Shown here piece after piece: positions 1 to 10,222 of a stretch of 64,000 nucleotides of DNA (positions are counted from its first letter, which is position 1; the number at the start of each line of letters is the position of its first letter). Under the pieces are notes generated by a model, which had not been told where the DNA came from, did not search any database, and worked only from the letters and a program-made list of their open reading frames with translations. Origin of the DNA: Cryphonectria parasitica EP155 (Eukaryota; Ascomycota; Sordariomycetes; Diaporthales; Cryphonectriaceae); NCBI RefSeq assembly GCF_011745365.1, contig NW_024468915.1, positions 1,528,653-1,592,652 on the forward strand, read 5' to 3'. A program made the position numbers and the translations under genes.

Positions 1-2621
1 TCTACCTCAGCTCTTGACTTTGATGCAACAGAAGGGGCAGAGAGAGAAGCTCGTGCCTCGAAGCAGAAGGCGGTGACAAGGGCACAACCATCCAGGCTTC
101 CATCCCCTCTCAGACTCGACCGTCTGAAGATGGTCACGCAGGCAGGGTACACCTGATGAGGTTGTCCCCTCTCCATGCTGCCGGGGCTTGCTGACTGACT
201 CAAACACAGCACGCGGGAAGTGTTTGTTCATGTCGCAGCAACCGCCTGCGTAAACTGACTGCTCTCTGTCAGGATGGATGGACGGGTGGGTGTGGGCGAC
301 GAGAAGGAGGACTCTGGCCTCGGGCACAGGCTGGTGATTGGACAGCAGCGGTCGTCTAATTGAGAGCTGATAGCTCGGAGCACAGCTAGCTATCCTGGTC
401 ACGTCACAGCAGGACCTCGTAGTGCTACTGCCAGCGAAGCAGGCACACGCCAGCTCTGGCCGTGAGCTCCATGGATGCTGCACACGGCGAGCCCGACTGT
501 TCAAGCTACCCCTGAAGCAGGTCCTTGTTATGCTGAGCTCCAGCCGACCTCGCTGTCCGTCCCGACACGTTGACGGTACAGAATCCTCGGGTTTTTCTTC
601 TTTAGGTGTGGACAATGGAATGCTGAATCTGCTCAGCCAGGCCAATCAATCAGAAGCAATATGATGACTATTATGCAGCTACTTTGGCTCCGCTGGCGCA
701 GGCGACATCTTCCTTCATCCTTCCAACTGTCTCTCCCTTCACATGCCACATGGCTTCTGCCAGCATTCTCGCCTGCTGATGTTGGCGCCTGATACTGACC
801 GCCGATCCGAGTCTGACAACTGTGCCCATAGGCACTACACACACGCGCGCGAGCGCGAGGTTTTCATCGGCTACAGCCTTCACGTTCATTCTTGCAGTTC
901 GCATCCGCATCCGCAGTCAACTTGACATAGACGACGATTCAGTGTAGTACTACTGCGTACGGTATCGCTAAAAGTGGAATTCCGATGAACGGCATCGGCT
1001 CCTAGATACTCTACCTCGCCATGTCTAGTGCCGAGACCACACGACTCACAGCCTTCCTTTCCGGGGCCTCAAGCAGCGGTGAATGCAGTATGATTTAGCA
1101 CTACAAGACGTCTAGGAAGTTCCTTGAGCAATGCGGTGGCAAGTGCTGTTTCCGGACACGGTCCTCAGCCAGTGTTTCGTCAGCACTCTCCACACCGTCA
1201 TTCCAACGGTTCATGTCAATTGCATCGACAATAAACAGACACGTATTGTTCCACAACAGAAATCCCTGCATTGGCCGTTAGCTGTGTGCTAATTTATTTG
1301 ACGTATTGTCTTCTAGCAGAGCAAGGAATATGTCTCGTCTCGTAGAGCACGGACTCACGCCTCGATACTCTGTGTGCGCGGGCAGGCGTCGTGATTGACA
1401 CGGGCCAAATCAGATGGTCCACAGGAGCATATTGTCTTCAGAACACGTGCTCTACAATCAAGCCCATGCTTTGAGACGTCGTTTGTTCTCGTTGAGACTT
1501 GAAGACGATGGCTTTGATATCAGCCTCCGCTGCCTCCTTCGGGGTCTGCCTCGAGTCCAGCTCAATCGTGCTCAGGAAACCTCAATGATATCGACAACAT
1601 TTTTCAGCCTTGCCGTACTGTCGAAGCCTGACAATCAATCATATTCCCGCGGGCTGAGAAATAACTGGAGATACTCAGCTGCAAGTGTCTGCGCAGTGCT
1701 AGTTCCCAATGCCCGCTCGATGCAATGGACAACAATTGCTGGCTACAAAATAGCATATTGCCATGTTATGTAATGGGACAATTATGGACTTCGGGCCGGA
1801 CTCCATGCGGTGCTACATAGCCCTCAATTGTCCAGGCCCTACTCTGCGCCTCCGTCAGAGTTGCTCCAGTTGCGGAAATTGTCCTCTTGTCCACCGATCC
1901 AAACCATGTTTGTTAGAAAAGTCCGGACTCCTTTCGTCTTCATTCGTGAGTGACTTGGTATCCAAGGTCTTCAAGAGACTGGAAATGCTAAGAAGAGATC
2001 CGAGTCGATGGAGACGGTGGCTCGGAGCCGCCAACAGCTTGTATCCCTCATTCTTAGCTGATCCCTCAGAGATAGGAATCACTCTCATTCGCACAAAAGC
2101 TAACACGACCGTTTCTGGGCTGCCACCGAAAGCTTTGCATGGCGTCTCAATACTACGGTCTCTTGATCGTGGCCAATGAAAGGATCAGACAAGATTATCA
2201 AGTGGCACCTGGGGAGGTTGGTGGTGTGGTGATCTGATAGTCAACTCGGCTATCGTGTGTCTCGGTGGTCGGCTGCTCATCTTCTTCATTAAGTGACTGT
2301 CGTTCGAGACCACCTTTTTCGAAATCATCCGTTGCGAAGTCAAGTATTACAGCCACTGACGTGATTCGGAGCTTGCGTCCAGTACCTCCACGGCTCTACA
2401 GGAGTTTTGATTCGACAGACCGTGTTTCGGAGTAAGTCATTAGCCTGCAGATGTTCAAGACATTCACAGGTGCTCGGTCGGCGAGCATATGGACGCACCC
2501 GATGGCTCTTCAACGGCCATTGTATAAAGTGTGTTGGGGCCACTCACTTGCACACGGGTGCCAAAACCATCTGCTCACAGAAGGGATGCCCGCCGTGGGT
2601 GACACGACCTCGACACGCGCA
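1..2621. other. Left-edge spacer, no gene recognised
   Basis: No reading frame in this stretch has recognisable protein motifs, and I could not link frames through credible splice sites. The longest frame, on the minus strand at about 7-645, lacks an ATG at its 5' end and is of odd composition. The last part, up to 2621, would hold the promoter and leader of the MBL-fold gene that follows. Confidence 0.5.
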
Positions 2622-4160
2622 ATGGCCCTTTCACTCAGGCGCCTCGATACGGACGCGTTCTTTCTTCTGACCTTTTCACCTATCGTGGCATCTACTACTC
2701 CCTCTGTCGACCCGAGATCCTACCACATCCTCCTCGACCCCTGGATAGCCGGGCCCTCCAGGTCCAGCCACTTCAAGATCTCCCTCACGCACCAGCCAGC
2801 ACAGGATTATATATCATCGCTCGCTCAGCTTCCTGTGCCGGACCTCATCATCTTCTCCCAGGCAAGACCCGACGCCTATAACGAGGCTGCAGTGTGCCAA
2901 ATCCCGGCCGATACGAAGACGCTCATCCTCGCTGAGCCTTCAGCCGCGAAGGTGATTCGGGGCTGGAAGCACTTCGACCGGCGGAACGTCCTGGCGCTGA
3001 AGAGATGGGGCGACCGACACGATTGGCGGGAGACGGTGACGAGAATTCCGCTACCGCCGATGGTCTCAGGGGGTCGGCCGGGGGAGGTGACGGTTGCGTA
3101 TATCCCACAGGCACGAGACCTAACGGGCTCGCGTGCCACGGTAGGCATCACGTTTCGGCCGCCACCTATGTTCTCTAGTGGTCGAATGCCAGGCGCCCTG
3201 AAGGCATCGTATGTGAGTGCCGCGGCACCACCGCTGCCGGCGATGCCGAAGAGCCACAGGTCGTACTCGACACTGCCGAGAGTGTGCGTGGACCCTGCCA
3301 GCGCATACCTAGCCCAGAGCTTGACTACTACAGACACGAAGCAAGAACAACTTGGCGAGCACCTGGCATCCTGGCCGACGCTGCGCCCCGCCCGGTCGAC
3401 TTCTGCGCTCACCACAGCGCTCGGCAAACCAGCCTCCCCCTCCGTCCCCAGCTACAGCATACCACCCTCGTCTCAGCGGACCCTCTCCCTCCTCTTCTCG
3501 CCACGCGGCATCCCCTTTGCCGGCCATCTCAGCTCGTACGCGACAACCCATCTCGTGAGCGAGGCCGCCCTGCCTCTGACCGTGCTCCTACAGCGACGCG
3601 ACCACGTCGTGAACTCGTGGTGGCTGGGCAGGAAGGCGCTGGCAGGCATGGCGTCCGGCGAGGAAATTGCGATGCGGCTGGGTGCGAGGTGTAGGGTAAG
3701 CTGTCACGACGAGACGGCGGAGGCAGAGGAGGAGCAGGAGGAGGAGGAGGAGGAAGAAACGAGGGGGAAAGGCCTCTCGAAGGGGTGGCTGAGGGTAAGG
3801 CAGTGGCGAAGGGCAAGTTCTGGTAGGGAATTTTCAAAGCATTCCATACCAAAGACCGTGCAGAGCATTTCCCCGAGCGCTGGAGAGGGGCCGAGCGTGC
3901 AGCACCAGGTGGTACATCTTGCCAGCGGCGAGGACGTCGTCGTTACGTCTGAGGGGGTCTGGGATATGGATGGGAAGCGGCGCGCCTACGCCTACGAGGA
4001 AAGTTTTGGAACTGATGTACGGCGCGGCATGGAGACGCAGGCCGGGGATAAAGACACGAGGCTATCTCCTCTTGCGCTGGACGAATTTCTGACCAGTCCG
4101 CTAGAAGATCGTGAAATGAGCATACTTCTGGCAGGCGGGTCGATCAAGAATGCGAACTGA
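2622..4160 (+). CDS. Metallo-beta-lactamase-fold (UlaG-like) protein with degenerate metal site
   Basis: One uninterrupted frame of 512 codons from the ATG at 2622. An in-frame ATG at 2586 would add 12 residues. I chose 2622 because family members begin a few residues before the DTDAFFLLTFSP strand (about residues 9-20). The next block, ILLDPWIAGP (36-45), is typical of fungal MBL-fold proteins. So are SPRGI and GHLSSYA further on, the NSWWLGRKALAG segment and the CHDE before the acidic run. Where related proteins carry the metal-binding His/Asp cluster, this one has FSQARPDAYNE (about 78-88). That keeps the SQ and the Asp but not the histidines, so hydrolase activity is doubtful. A highly acidic Glu run near residues 365-385 is low complexity. 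Substrate is unknown. It converges on the EF-hand gene, with a 500-nt spacer. Family assignment is from recalled motifs and is fairly sure; function is not. Confidence 0.72.
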   Translation: MALSLRRLDTDAFFLLTFSPIVASTTPSVDPRSYHILLDPWIAGPSRSSHFKISLTHQPAQDYISSLAQLPVPDLIIFSQARPDAYNEAAVCQIPADTKTLILAEPSAAKVIRGWKHFDRRNVLALKRWGDRHDWRETVTRIPLPPMVSGGRPGEVTVAYIPQARDLTGSRATVGITFRPPPMFSSGRMPGALKASYVSAAAPPLPAMPKSHRSYSTLPRVCVDPASAYLAQSLTTTDTKQEQLGEHLASWPTLRPARSTSALTTALGKPASPSVPSYSIPPSSQRTLSLLFSPRGIPFAGHLSSYATTHLVSEAALPLTVLLQRRDHVVNSWWLGRKALAGMASGEEIAMRLGARCRVSCHDETAEAEEEQEEEEEEETRGKGLSKGWLRVRQWRRASSGREFSKHSIPKTVQSISPSAGEGPSVQHQVVHLASGEDVVVTSEGVWDMDGKRRAYAYEESFGTDVRRGMETQAGDKDTRLSPLALDEFLTSPLEDREMSILLAGGSIKNAN

Positions 4161-4660
4161 GCCACCCCCGTAAGTCTTAATCTCATTTTTTGTTTTCGAT
4201 CTTGGAAAGAAAATGGCTGCATGTTGTAACAATGGATATCAGTTTCACAGTTCAGCGTTGGGGTCCTTTTCCAGTGATCGTAAGTAGACAGTCCTCAAAT
4301 AATCTTCGTGAGATTGCAAGGAAAAAGTCATGAGTGAAAGGGTATCATCTTGATTGTAATTCCACCAAAGTAGTTTCAGGGATTTCAGAATGCTGGATAC
4401 CCTTTATCTCTATGTGCCTTGTTTCAAAGGTCCTCTCCCAGAAACTAGCACGCCCAGTAGTTTATAAGTGTTGGGAATTGACGCCTCAGAATACAAAAAA
4501 ACAACGAAGAGGGCTTAGGGGGTATCGCTACTTTGTCCACCAAGACCAAACCTCAGCGTTTCTATAATGGACAAGCCCAAGTGACCTCATCATAATAATC
4601 AACTGCCCTGGTCTCTCCCCCCAACCCACCAACAAGCTCCTTCACAAACCCTCGCGCGGC
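4161..4660. other. Convergent 3' spacer
   Basis: Lies between the stop codons of the MBL-fold gene (+) and the penta-EF-hand gene (-). It should hold both 3' UTRs. No other element was seen. Confidence 0.6.
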
Positions 4661-5692
4661 CTACTTGAGCTGCTTCAGGATCTCGGTCAAGAAATCCTCA
4701 AAGCTAAGCGTAATGTACCCATCGCGGTCATCATCATACTTCTTGAAGACGTCGGTCATCCTCTTGAGGCTGATGCAGGCCTGGACGAACAGGTCGAAGC
4801 TCAGCTGGCCCTCGTTCCGCTTGTCGTAGGTCTGGAACAACAGCTCGACGAAGCGCTCGGAGAGGCGGTAGCGGAAGGCGATGAGGGCGTCGCGGAACTC
4901 GTCGAGCTGGATGTTGCCCGAGTGGTCGACGTCGAAGCGGTCAAACAGGGTGCGCCACGAGGCCAGGAAGGACCAGAGCCCACAGAACTCCTCGAAGCCG
5001 ATGGTGCCCGACCGGTCGCTGTCGAACATACGGATCATCATGCGAACTGTGTGAGGGTCGAAGGCCGTCCAGTCACCGTTGACGAGTGCCGCCGAGAGTT
5101 CCTTTTCCGAGAGCTGGCCGGTTCCTGGATTGATCCCACCAAGTCAGTTCAAAGTACACCACATGGATTGTCTCAGGCTCCTTTCATGGACACAATATAT
5201 ATAAATGGGAAGCGTACCGTTCTTATCGACAGCCCTGAAAAGCGGTAGCAGTGTCGGGTCTCTATCGTCGCCGGGAGGGGCTGGGCTTGGCGGGGGCCTC
5301 GAGACCGGGGAGGGCCGGTTCTGGACAGGCGGAGGTCGCTGGCCGCCCACGGGAGGAGGAGACATGGTGTGAGCATACTGCGAGTTCTGCTGCTGCCTGT
5401 AACTGTTGTTACTTCCGTGTCCCGAGGGTGGTGGGTGGGGAGAGAGTCGGCCGTAGGTCTGGTTCTGCAGTGGTTGTGGTTGTGATTGTGGTTGTGGTGT
5501 TGGTCTAGGAGACAGAGGCTTGACAGCAGCGTACTGTGATGGGGCAGGTGTGTTCTTCTGCTCCGGCTCAGCGAACCTAGTTGGTTGATGTCGATCGAGT
5601 CAGCTTGAGTTTGGTACACGCTGCTACTCCTGGCCCCGGGATCCAACGTACCTGGGGAGCGCGTCTGGGTTGTAGGGCTGGTTGTATGCCAT
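4661..5692 (-). CDS. PEF1: Penta-EF-hand calcium-binding protein (PEF1/ALG-2 family)
   Basis: Three exons on the minus strand: 5692-5652, 5576-5218 and 5124-4661. They give 287 aa, and both introns (75 and 93 nt) restore frame exactly. Residues 1 to about 120 are Pro/Gln/Ser-rich and disordered, as in fungal PEF1 and mammalian peflin/ALG-2. Five EF-hands follow: loop 1 at 131-142 (DKNGTGQLSEKE), loop 2 at 168-179 (DSDRSGTIGFEE), loop 3 at 198-209 (DVDHSGNIQLDE), a degenerate loop 4 (YDKRNEGQLSFD) and loop 5 with the DDDRDGY core. Odd-numbered EF5 normally mediates dimerisation. The family acts as a Ca2+-dependent adaptor at membranes (ESCRT/COPII functions in animals, polarised growth in yeast). 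Loops 1-3 have canonical Ca2+ ligands; loop 4 does not. The start ATG follows stops upstream and begins MAYNQPYNPDALP. High confidence in family and exon structure. Confidence 0.9.
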
Positions 5693-7642
5693 GGTGGCTG
5701 AATTAGCAGGATGGGGGAGTTGCGGTCTCAACAAATCAATGACTTTCTCCTTCAGGTAAGGAGAAGCAGTGACTCTGCGAAGAAGGTTCTTTTTATCGAG
5801 ATCGGTAGAAATGTTCGACAGGTGAGGTGGCGGTGGATGTATGAGCAACAAGGGTGTTTGAACAACAACCACAATTCGTCCTTCGATGCGTGTCTGTTGG
5901 TCGTTGGGCAGGTGTGCGCAGCCAGATCAATAAATAGAATAGAATGGAGGGGGTGGTTGAGGTCGGGTCGCAAGTGGGGCCCCTCCTCAATCCTGGTGCC
6001 CGCAGTCAAACCGTAATCTGCAATTCCTACTGCTGATACAGGTCCAATAATACGTACTATATAGTACACTGCTGAGCGGACGGTGTAGATCAGGGACTGT
6101 GCGCCCGCCGCTCAGCCGCAGTAGTCGTCGTCTGTAGCAGCCAAAAACTGTTGTGGGAGTGGGATGTGCCGTTTGCCGGTTTCGAGGTGCCGGTGTATTC
6201 CCCAGATTGCGCGCCCCCTTTTAGGTGTATGGTAGTCTTTCGCAGGTTGGGTGCACGCGTTACGTATCCTTCTCTAGCGTTAGGCACAAGGCAGGCAGGG
6301 TATGACCCGAGACTTTGTTTGTATGATACAAGGAGTCTGTAAGATGTTGTAACAATGGTATGTGTGTGTGGCCGGCTAGCGAAAGCCGACTATCCAAACT
6401 TTTACTTCATCTGAGGATGGAAGAAAACAAGTCGAGAAAAGTAAGAACGAGATTGAGCGAGACACAAGGGAGATGAAGTACTCGAGGCGGACGAGGCTGT
6501 GTAAGGCTGATCGAAGCCTGATTCATCAGTGGACGTGGCTCATCGGGCTTGATCCTCAGCAGGGGGCATCGTGGCTTCTTGTACGTGGCTGGTCTGACAA
6601 TCCGAGCTGCAAGCTCAGTTCCCAGCAGGGCAATCAATCGCGTTGATGCTTACATTGACATGCCCTGAAGGAGGAGGAAGGAGAGGCGGCGGCGGCGGCG
6701 GCGGCGAGAAAAAGGTCAGGGCCTTCATCTCTTTTCGTTCTTTCAGAGCCCCAACGCCGACAGAGCGAAATGCCGGTTCCCTAGTTGGCGCGCCTGCTGT
6801 CAAGGTCCCAATATTAAAAAGAGGCCAAGAAAACATATCTGCCACCTTGCTCAGCCGGCCAGCTTGTCTCTTGGCGCACAATGGTCCAACGCGAATCGTC
6901 TCTTCTGTTTGCGGCTGGTGAACTGGCCTGGTGTCTCATGTATCTATTGCAAAAAGGCCCTCCAACCCAGTGTCTCTCAGAAACTTTTCTTCTCGTGGCT
7001 GACTTGAAAATGGGCCCTTGCATGATGATGATGACGATGGTACCTGCCTGTGGCATGAGCTGCTGCTCGCAGGATCACATCTTGTTTCGAGCCGCAGCGC
7101 CTTCTTTCTTGTGGGGTGGGGACGTGGGCGTCGTGCTTGGCCGGGAGAGGAGCAAGCTGACAATCCTGCCAGCCAGCATTTGCGTTTGTGGTGGCAATGT
7201 GGGTGCCCTGGCAGACGAGGGTTTTGGGTCACCGACTGGGAAAGTAATGCGAAATGATGCGTCCTGGTGATCACTCATTGTCTTGCCCGCAGCACCAAAT
7301 CACTTTGGAGAGCATGCGGTGTTACCCTTCGAAATCATGCGACCTCGCGCTCGTTCGTCGTAATGAATCAGGAAGGCGTTGCAGCACGCCATTTCTCGAT
7401 TTATGTACTACGGCAAGTGCTGCTGGTGTACAACTCATGATGATTATGTAATTCGCCTAAACGTCCCTGGGTTATTTCCAACCCACCGTGGATCGGACAC
7501 TGAACAAACTATCTCTACCAATAACTCAATAAACCGACAAAAAGAGAGAGAACGATACTAAATTGTATTTCACACCCCGCACAAGCCTTGGCGTAATTCC
7601 TTTCTGAGCAAATATATATATATATATATATATATATCGACC
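5693..7642. other. Divergent promoter region, PEF1 / ChaC
   Basis: About 1.95 kb between the divergent starts of the penta-EF-hand and ChaC genes. It includes a GC-rich trinucleotide run near 6672-6706 (GGC repeats) and a TA dinucleotide repeat immediately before the ChaC start. No gene was recognised. Confidence 0.5.
7612..7637. repeat. (AT)n microsatellite in the ChaC leader
   Basis: An uninterrupted AT dinucleotide repeat of about 26 bp ends 6 bp before the ChaC ATG at 7643. It is close enough to alter the leader or core promoter if its length varies. Confidence 0.9.
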
Positions 7643-8110
7643 ATGACAATCGAAGACCCTGGTGCGCCGCCTCCCGCCGATGACTCCGAGTTTTGGCTGT
7701 TTGGCTATGGGTAATGCAGTCCTGCACCCCCCCCCCCCAATATATTGTACCTCGTGTCACACTCACACATGATAAACAATTATGCATGGTATCGTCACGA
7801 GGGAAGTCTATATCTATATGAATTAGTCATGTCTAACGAGGTCATTTACTCTACAGGAGCCTGATCTGGAAACCCCCACCTCACTACGGTATGTGAAGCT
7901 GGCCCGCGAACAGCCACCATGAAGGGTGTTAGCCAGATATTAGAGAGGTCAGACTGCTGACATGTCTTGCGACAAAGACCAGAGAATACCTGGATGGGTC
8001 AATGGCTATATCCGAAGATTTTGGCAGGTGAGTGGATGTTCTGACAGCGTTTCGTTTTGTATTTTTGTTGCAAAGTCAACAGCAGGAGGGAAGTCCAGCT
8101 TGGTGTGCTC

Positions 8111-8170
<60 letters not shown>

Positions 8171-9155
8171 AACACCTGGGGATGTCATGTTCAGATGGTC
8201 GTTGAGATATACGGCGGACCAAATGAGTGTATACATACACCAGATCTCAAAACAATTGACTTCCTTTTCATCTTCGAGCTCTCTCCCCTACATCTCTCTC
8301 CATACACAACGACGACCGCTTTCCACGGCTTATTATCACTAGATTACTAACAGAGACGCAATATAGGCAAGGTACTACCTCTCAACTATCTAGGCCACTC
8401 TCCCTCTCTGTCTGAATTCAGAGACACACAGATTTCCTCAAGGTACACCCAACAAAACCAGAACCCGCTGACACCTTAACAGCCAAGACCACCGTGGCAC
8501 CCCTGAAAACCCGGGCCGCGTAGTCACCCTCATCGAGCAATCCTTCTGGTCTACCCTAAAAGACCCGCACCCGGCCCCCGACGACGGCAAGGTCTGGGGC
8601 GTCGCCTATCGCATCATCCCGGAGAAAGTCGCCGAGGTCAAGGCCAATCTCGACATCCGCGAGATCAACGGCTACAGTATCCACTACACGGCCTTCCATC
8701 CTGTTTCGGCCCCATCGTCCTCGTCTCCGTCATCCCAGGCTGCTGCTGCTGCTGCTGCTTCGGCAGAGGCGCCGGCCCCCATCCGCACCCTGGTCTACAT
8801 CGGCACTCCCGACAATGACCAGTTCACCGGTCCTCAGGACGTCCAGGGCCTCGCCGAGCACATCTACCGCTCCGAGGGCCCCAGCGGGCTGAACCGGGAG
8901 TACCTGCTGCACCTGGACACGGCATTGCAGGACCTGAGCCCCGAAAGCGGCGATGAGCACGTCACAGACCTGTCAGCGCGCGTGCGGGCGATAATAGCCC
9001 GCGAGGGCGGCGGGCACGACGCGCTCCCTCCGCTGCAGGGTGGTGCATCCGCGAATGGAAAGCCTGTCGCGCCGGATGGTCAGCCTGGGGTCGCCAATGA
9101 GGATGAGCAGGAAGAGACAGAGAAGCCTTCTGAAGTTTTCAGTGTTCACAAGTGA
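7643..9155 (+). CDS. gcg1: ChaC-type glutathione-specific gamma-glutamylcyclotransferase
   Basis: Predicted to cleave glutathione to 5-oxoproline and Cys-Gly in the cytosol, as yeast Gcg1 and animal ChaC do. Five exons: 7643-7710, 7857-7888, 7978-8027, a 5-nt micro-exon 8367-8371, and 8483-9155. Together they give 275 aa in one frame. Family motifs: the substrate-binding loop FGYGSLIWKP (residues 20-29), RIPGWVNGYIRRFWQAS (36-52), DHRGTPENPGRVVTLIE (54-70), and LDIREINGY with the presumed catalytic Glu112. EYLLHL lies near the C-terminus. An Ala/Ser-rich insert (around 130-145) and an acidic C-terminal tail extend it beyond the ~230 aa of yeast Gcg1. The micro-exon supplies GCA AG, joining FWQ to QDHRG as AS. 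Without it the frame breaks. Introns 1 and 3 hold simple repeats (a C12 run and GT/GA). Family assignment is strong. Confidence 0.9.
7727..7738. repeat. C12 homopolymer in ChaC intron 1
   Basis: Twelve consecutive C residues lie in the 146-nt first intron, 16 nt after the donor site. Confidence 0.9.
8110..8168. repeat. (GT)n(GA)n compound microsatellite in ChaC intron 3
   Basis: A GT tract passes directly into a GA tract inside the 339-nt intron that precedes the 5-nt micro-exon. In the sense RNA this is a GU/GA-rich segment of about 58 nt. Confidence 0.9.
8367..8371 (+). other. 5-nt coding micro-exon of the ChaC gene
   Basis: The exon is GCAAG. It is preceded by an acceptor ending ATATAG with the branch-like TTACTAACAG about 20 nt upstream, and followed by the donor GTACTA. 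The flanking introns are 339 nt (8028-8366) and 111 nt (8372-8482, with CGCTGAC as branch site). Exon 3 ends in phase 0 and the last exon needs two bases, so these 5 nt restore the frame and complete the conserved FWQ-AS-QDHRGTP block. Confidence 0.8.
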
Positions 9156-10222
9156 CATGTGGCAACCAAAGAAGGGGGTCATAGTTCTCGAAATAGTCAA
9201 CTTAAATTTAGCTTTTTTGATTTCCTTCAACGCCGTGTGTTCTCTTGATAACATTTGCTCCCAATTCCCCCCTCCCCCTTTCTGCTGGTGTTATTTTACT
9301 TTCTAGCTAGGTGTTCAAGTGATCAGTCTCAGAGTCCATGCTCCCCTAGTCATCGTCCTCTTGCGCCAGTCCGCTTGAGCGCAGTCGCTACTTGTCTGGA
9401 CGCTGAAGGACACGACCGAGTAAAGAATCGCCGCGCCGCCTGAGCGTACTTCGCATACAGGAAATTCAAGATGCGAATGCCGAAAATTCAGCGGGGAGAA
9501 AAAAAAAAAAAGGACCTGAGACCAGCTGCGAAGAAAGTAATCAACAGGCAATTGCCAACCAAGTAGAAAGAAGGAAAGCGTAGTCGCAAATCGAAGAGTG
9601 AAAATTGGTAAACGAATGTTCCACGCCTTTGAAGGCGTTCAGGAGCCCCGATGATCTCGGCCTTGGTATGAATTGTGGCTCGGGCCAGAAACAAGATCAT
9701 GATTGCATGTTGATCTGCCATGCCACCAATAGCCCTCGATCCTCAGCTATCTCCCATGCGCGCGCGCACATACGCATGCGTAGTTGTTGGCCAGTTCGTA
9801 ATCCTCCTTTTTATTCTCCCCAGCCTTCTGATTCCCGTTGAATGATAGCATTATCGTCGTTTCCCCTTGCTATGGCTCACAGCGCACGTCCGTTCTCGAT
9901 ATCCTTTGTAGCAAAGCATAATCTTCCCTCCTTTGGTCTCGCAAATTTCTCGATCTGGGGGTATCATGTTAAGCGGTCGTCGGTCAGAGATACATCGGTC
10001 CGGTCGTGTACAATCGCGGGCAGTCAAGGGTAGAAAAGAAAAAATGAATGAAAAGGAGAAGAATAAAAAAGAAGAAGAAGAAATAGAAAAAGGAAGGAGA
10101 TAAAACAATAGAGGAAGAAAACATTCCAAGAAAGAAGAAGTAAAGAGACTGCTCCCCAAGTCCTTGTCTCCCATCAAACGATTAGAACCCAGGTTTTGCT
10201 AGCAAGGTGCTACTGGTACCTC
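9156..10222. other. Convergent 3' spacer, ChaC / RRM gene
   Basis: About 1.07 kb between two stop codons. The right part (10027-10150) is a nearly pure purine tract on the plus strand, so it is a C/U-rich segment in the 3' UTR of the minus-strand RRM gene. No gene was seen. Confidence 0.55.
10027..10150 (-). repeat. Pyrimidine-rich tract in the 3' UTR of the RRM gene
   Basis: Plus-strand sequence is almost entirely A and G, with recurring AGAAGAAGA units. Read in the sense of the minus-strand RNA-binding protein gene, this gives a U/C-rich tract beginning about 75 nt after the stop codon. Confidence 0.7.

Noticed and set aside
7..645. A 212-codon minus-strand frame at the left edge
   Set aside because: It has no ATG at its 5' end, no recognisable domain and irregular composition; probably chance in GC-rich DNA.
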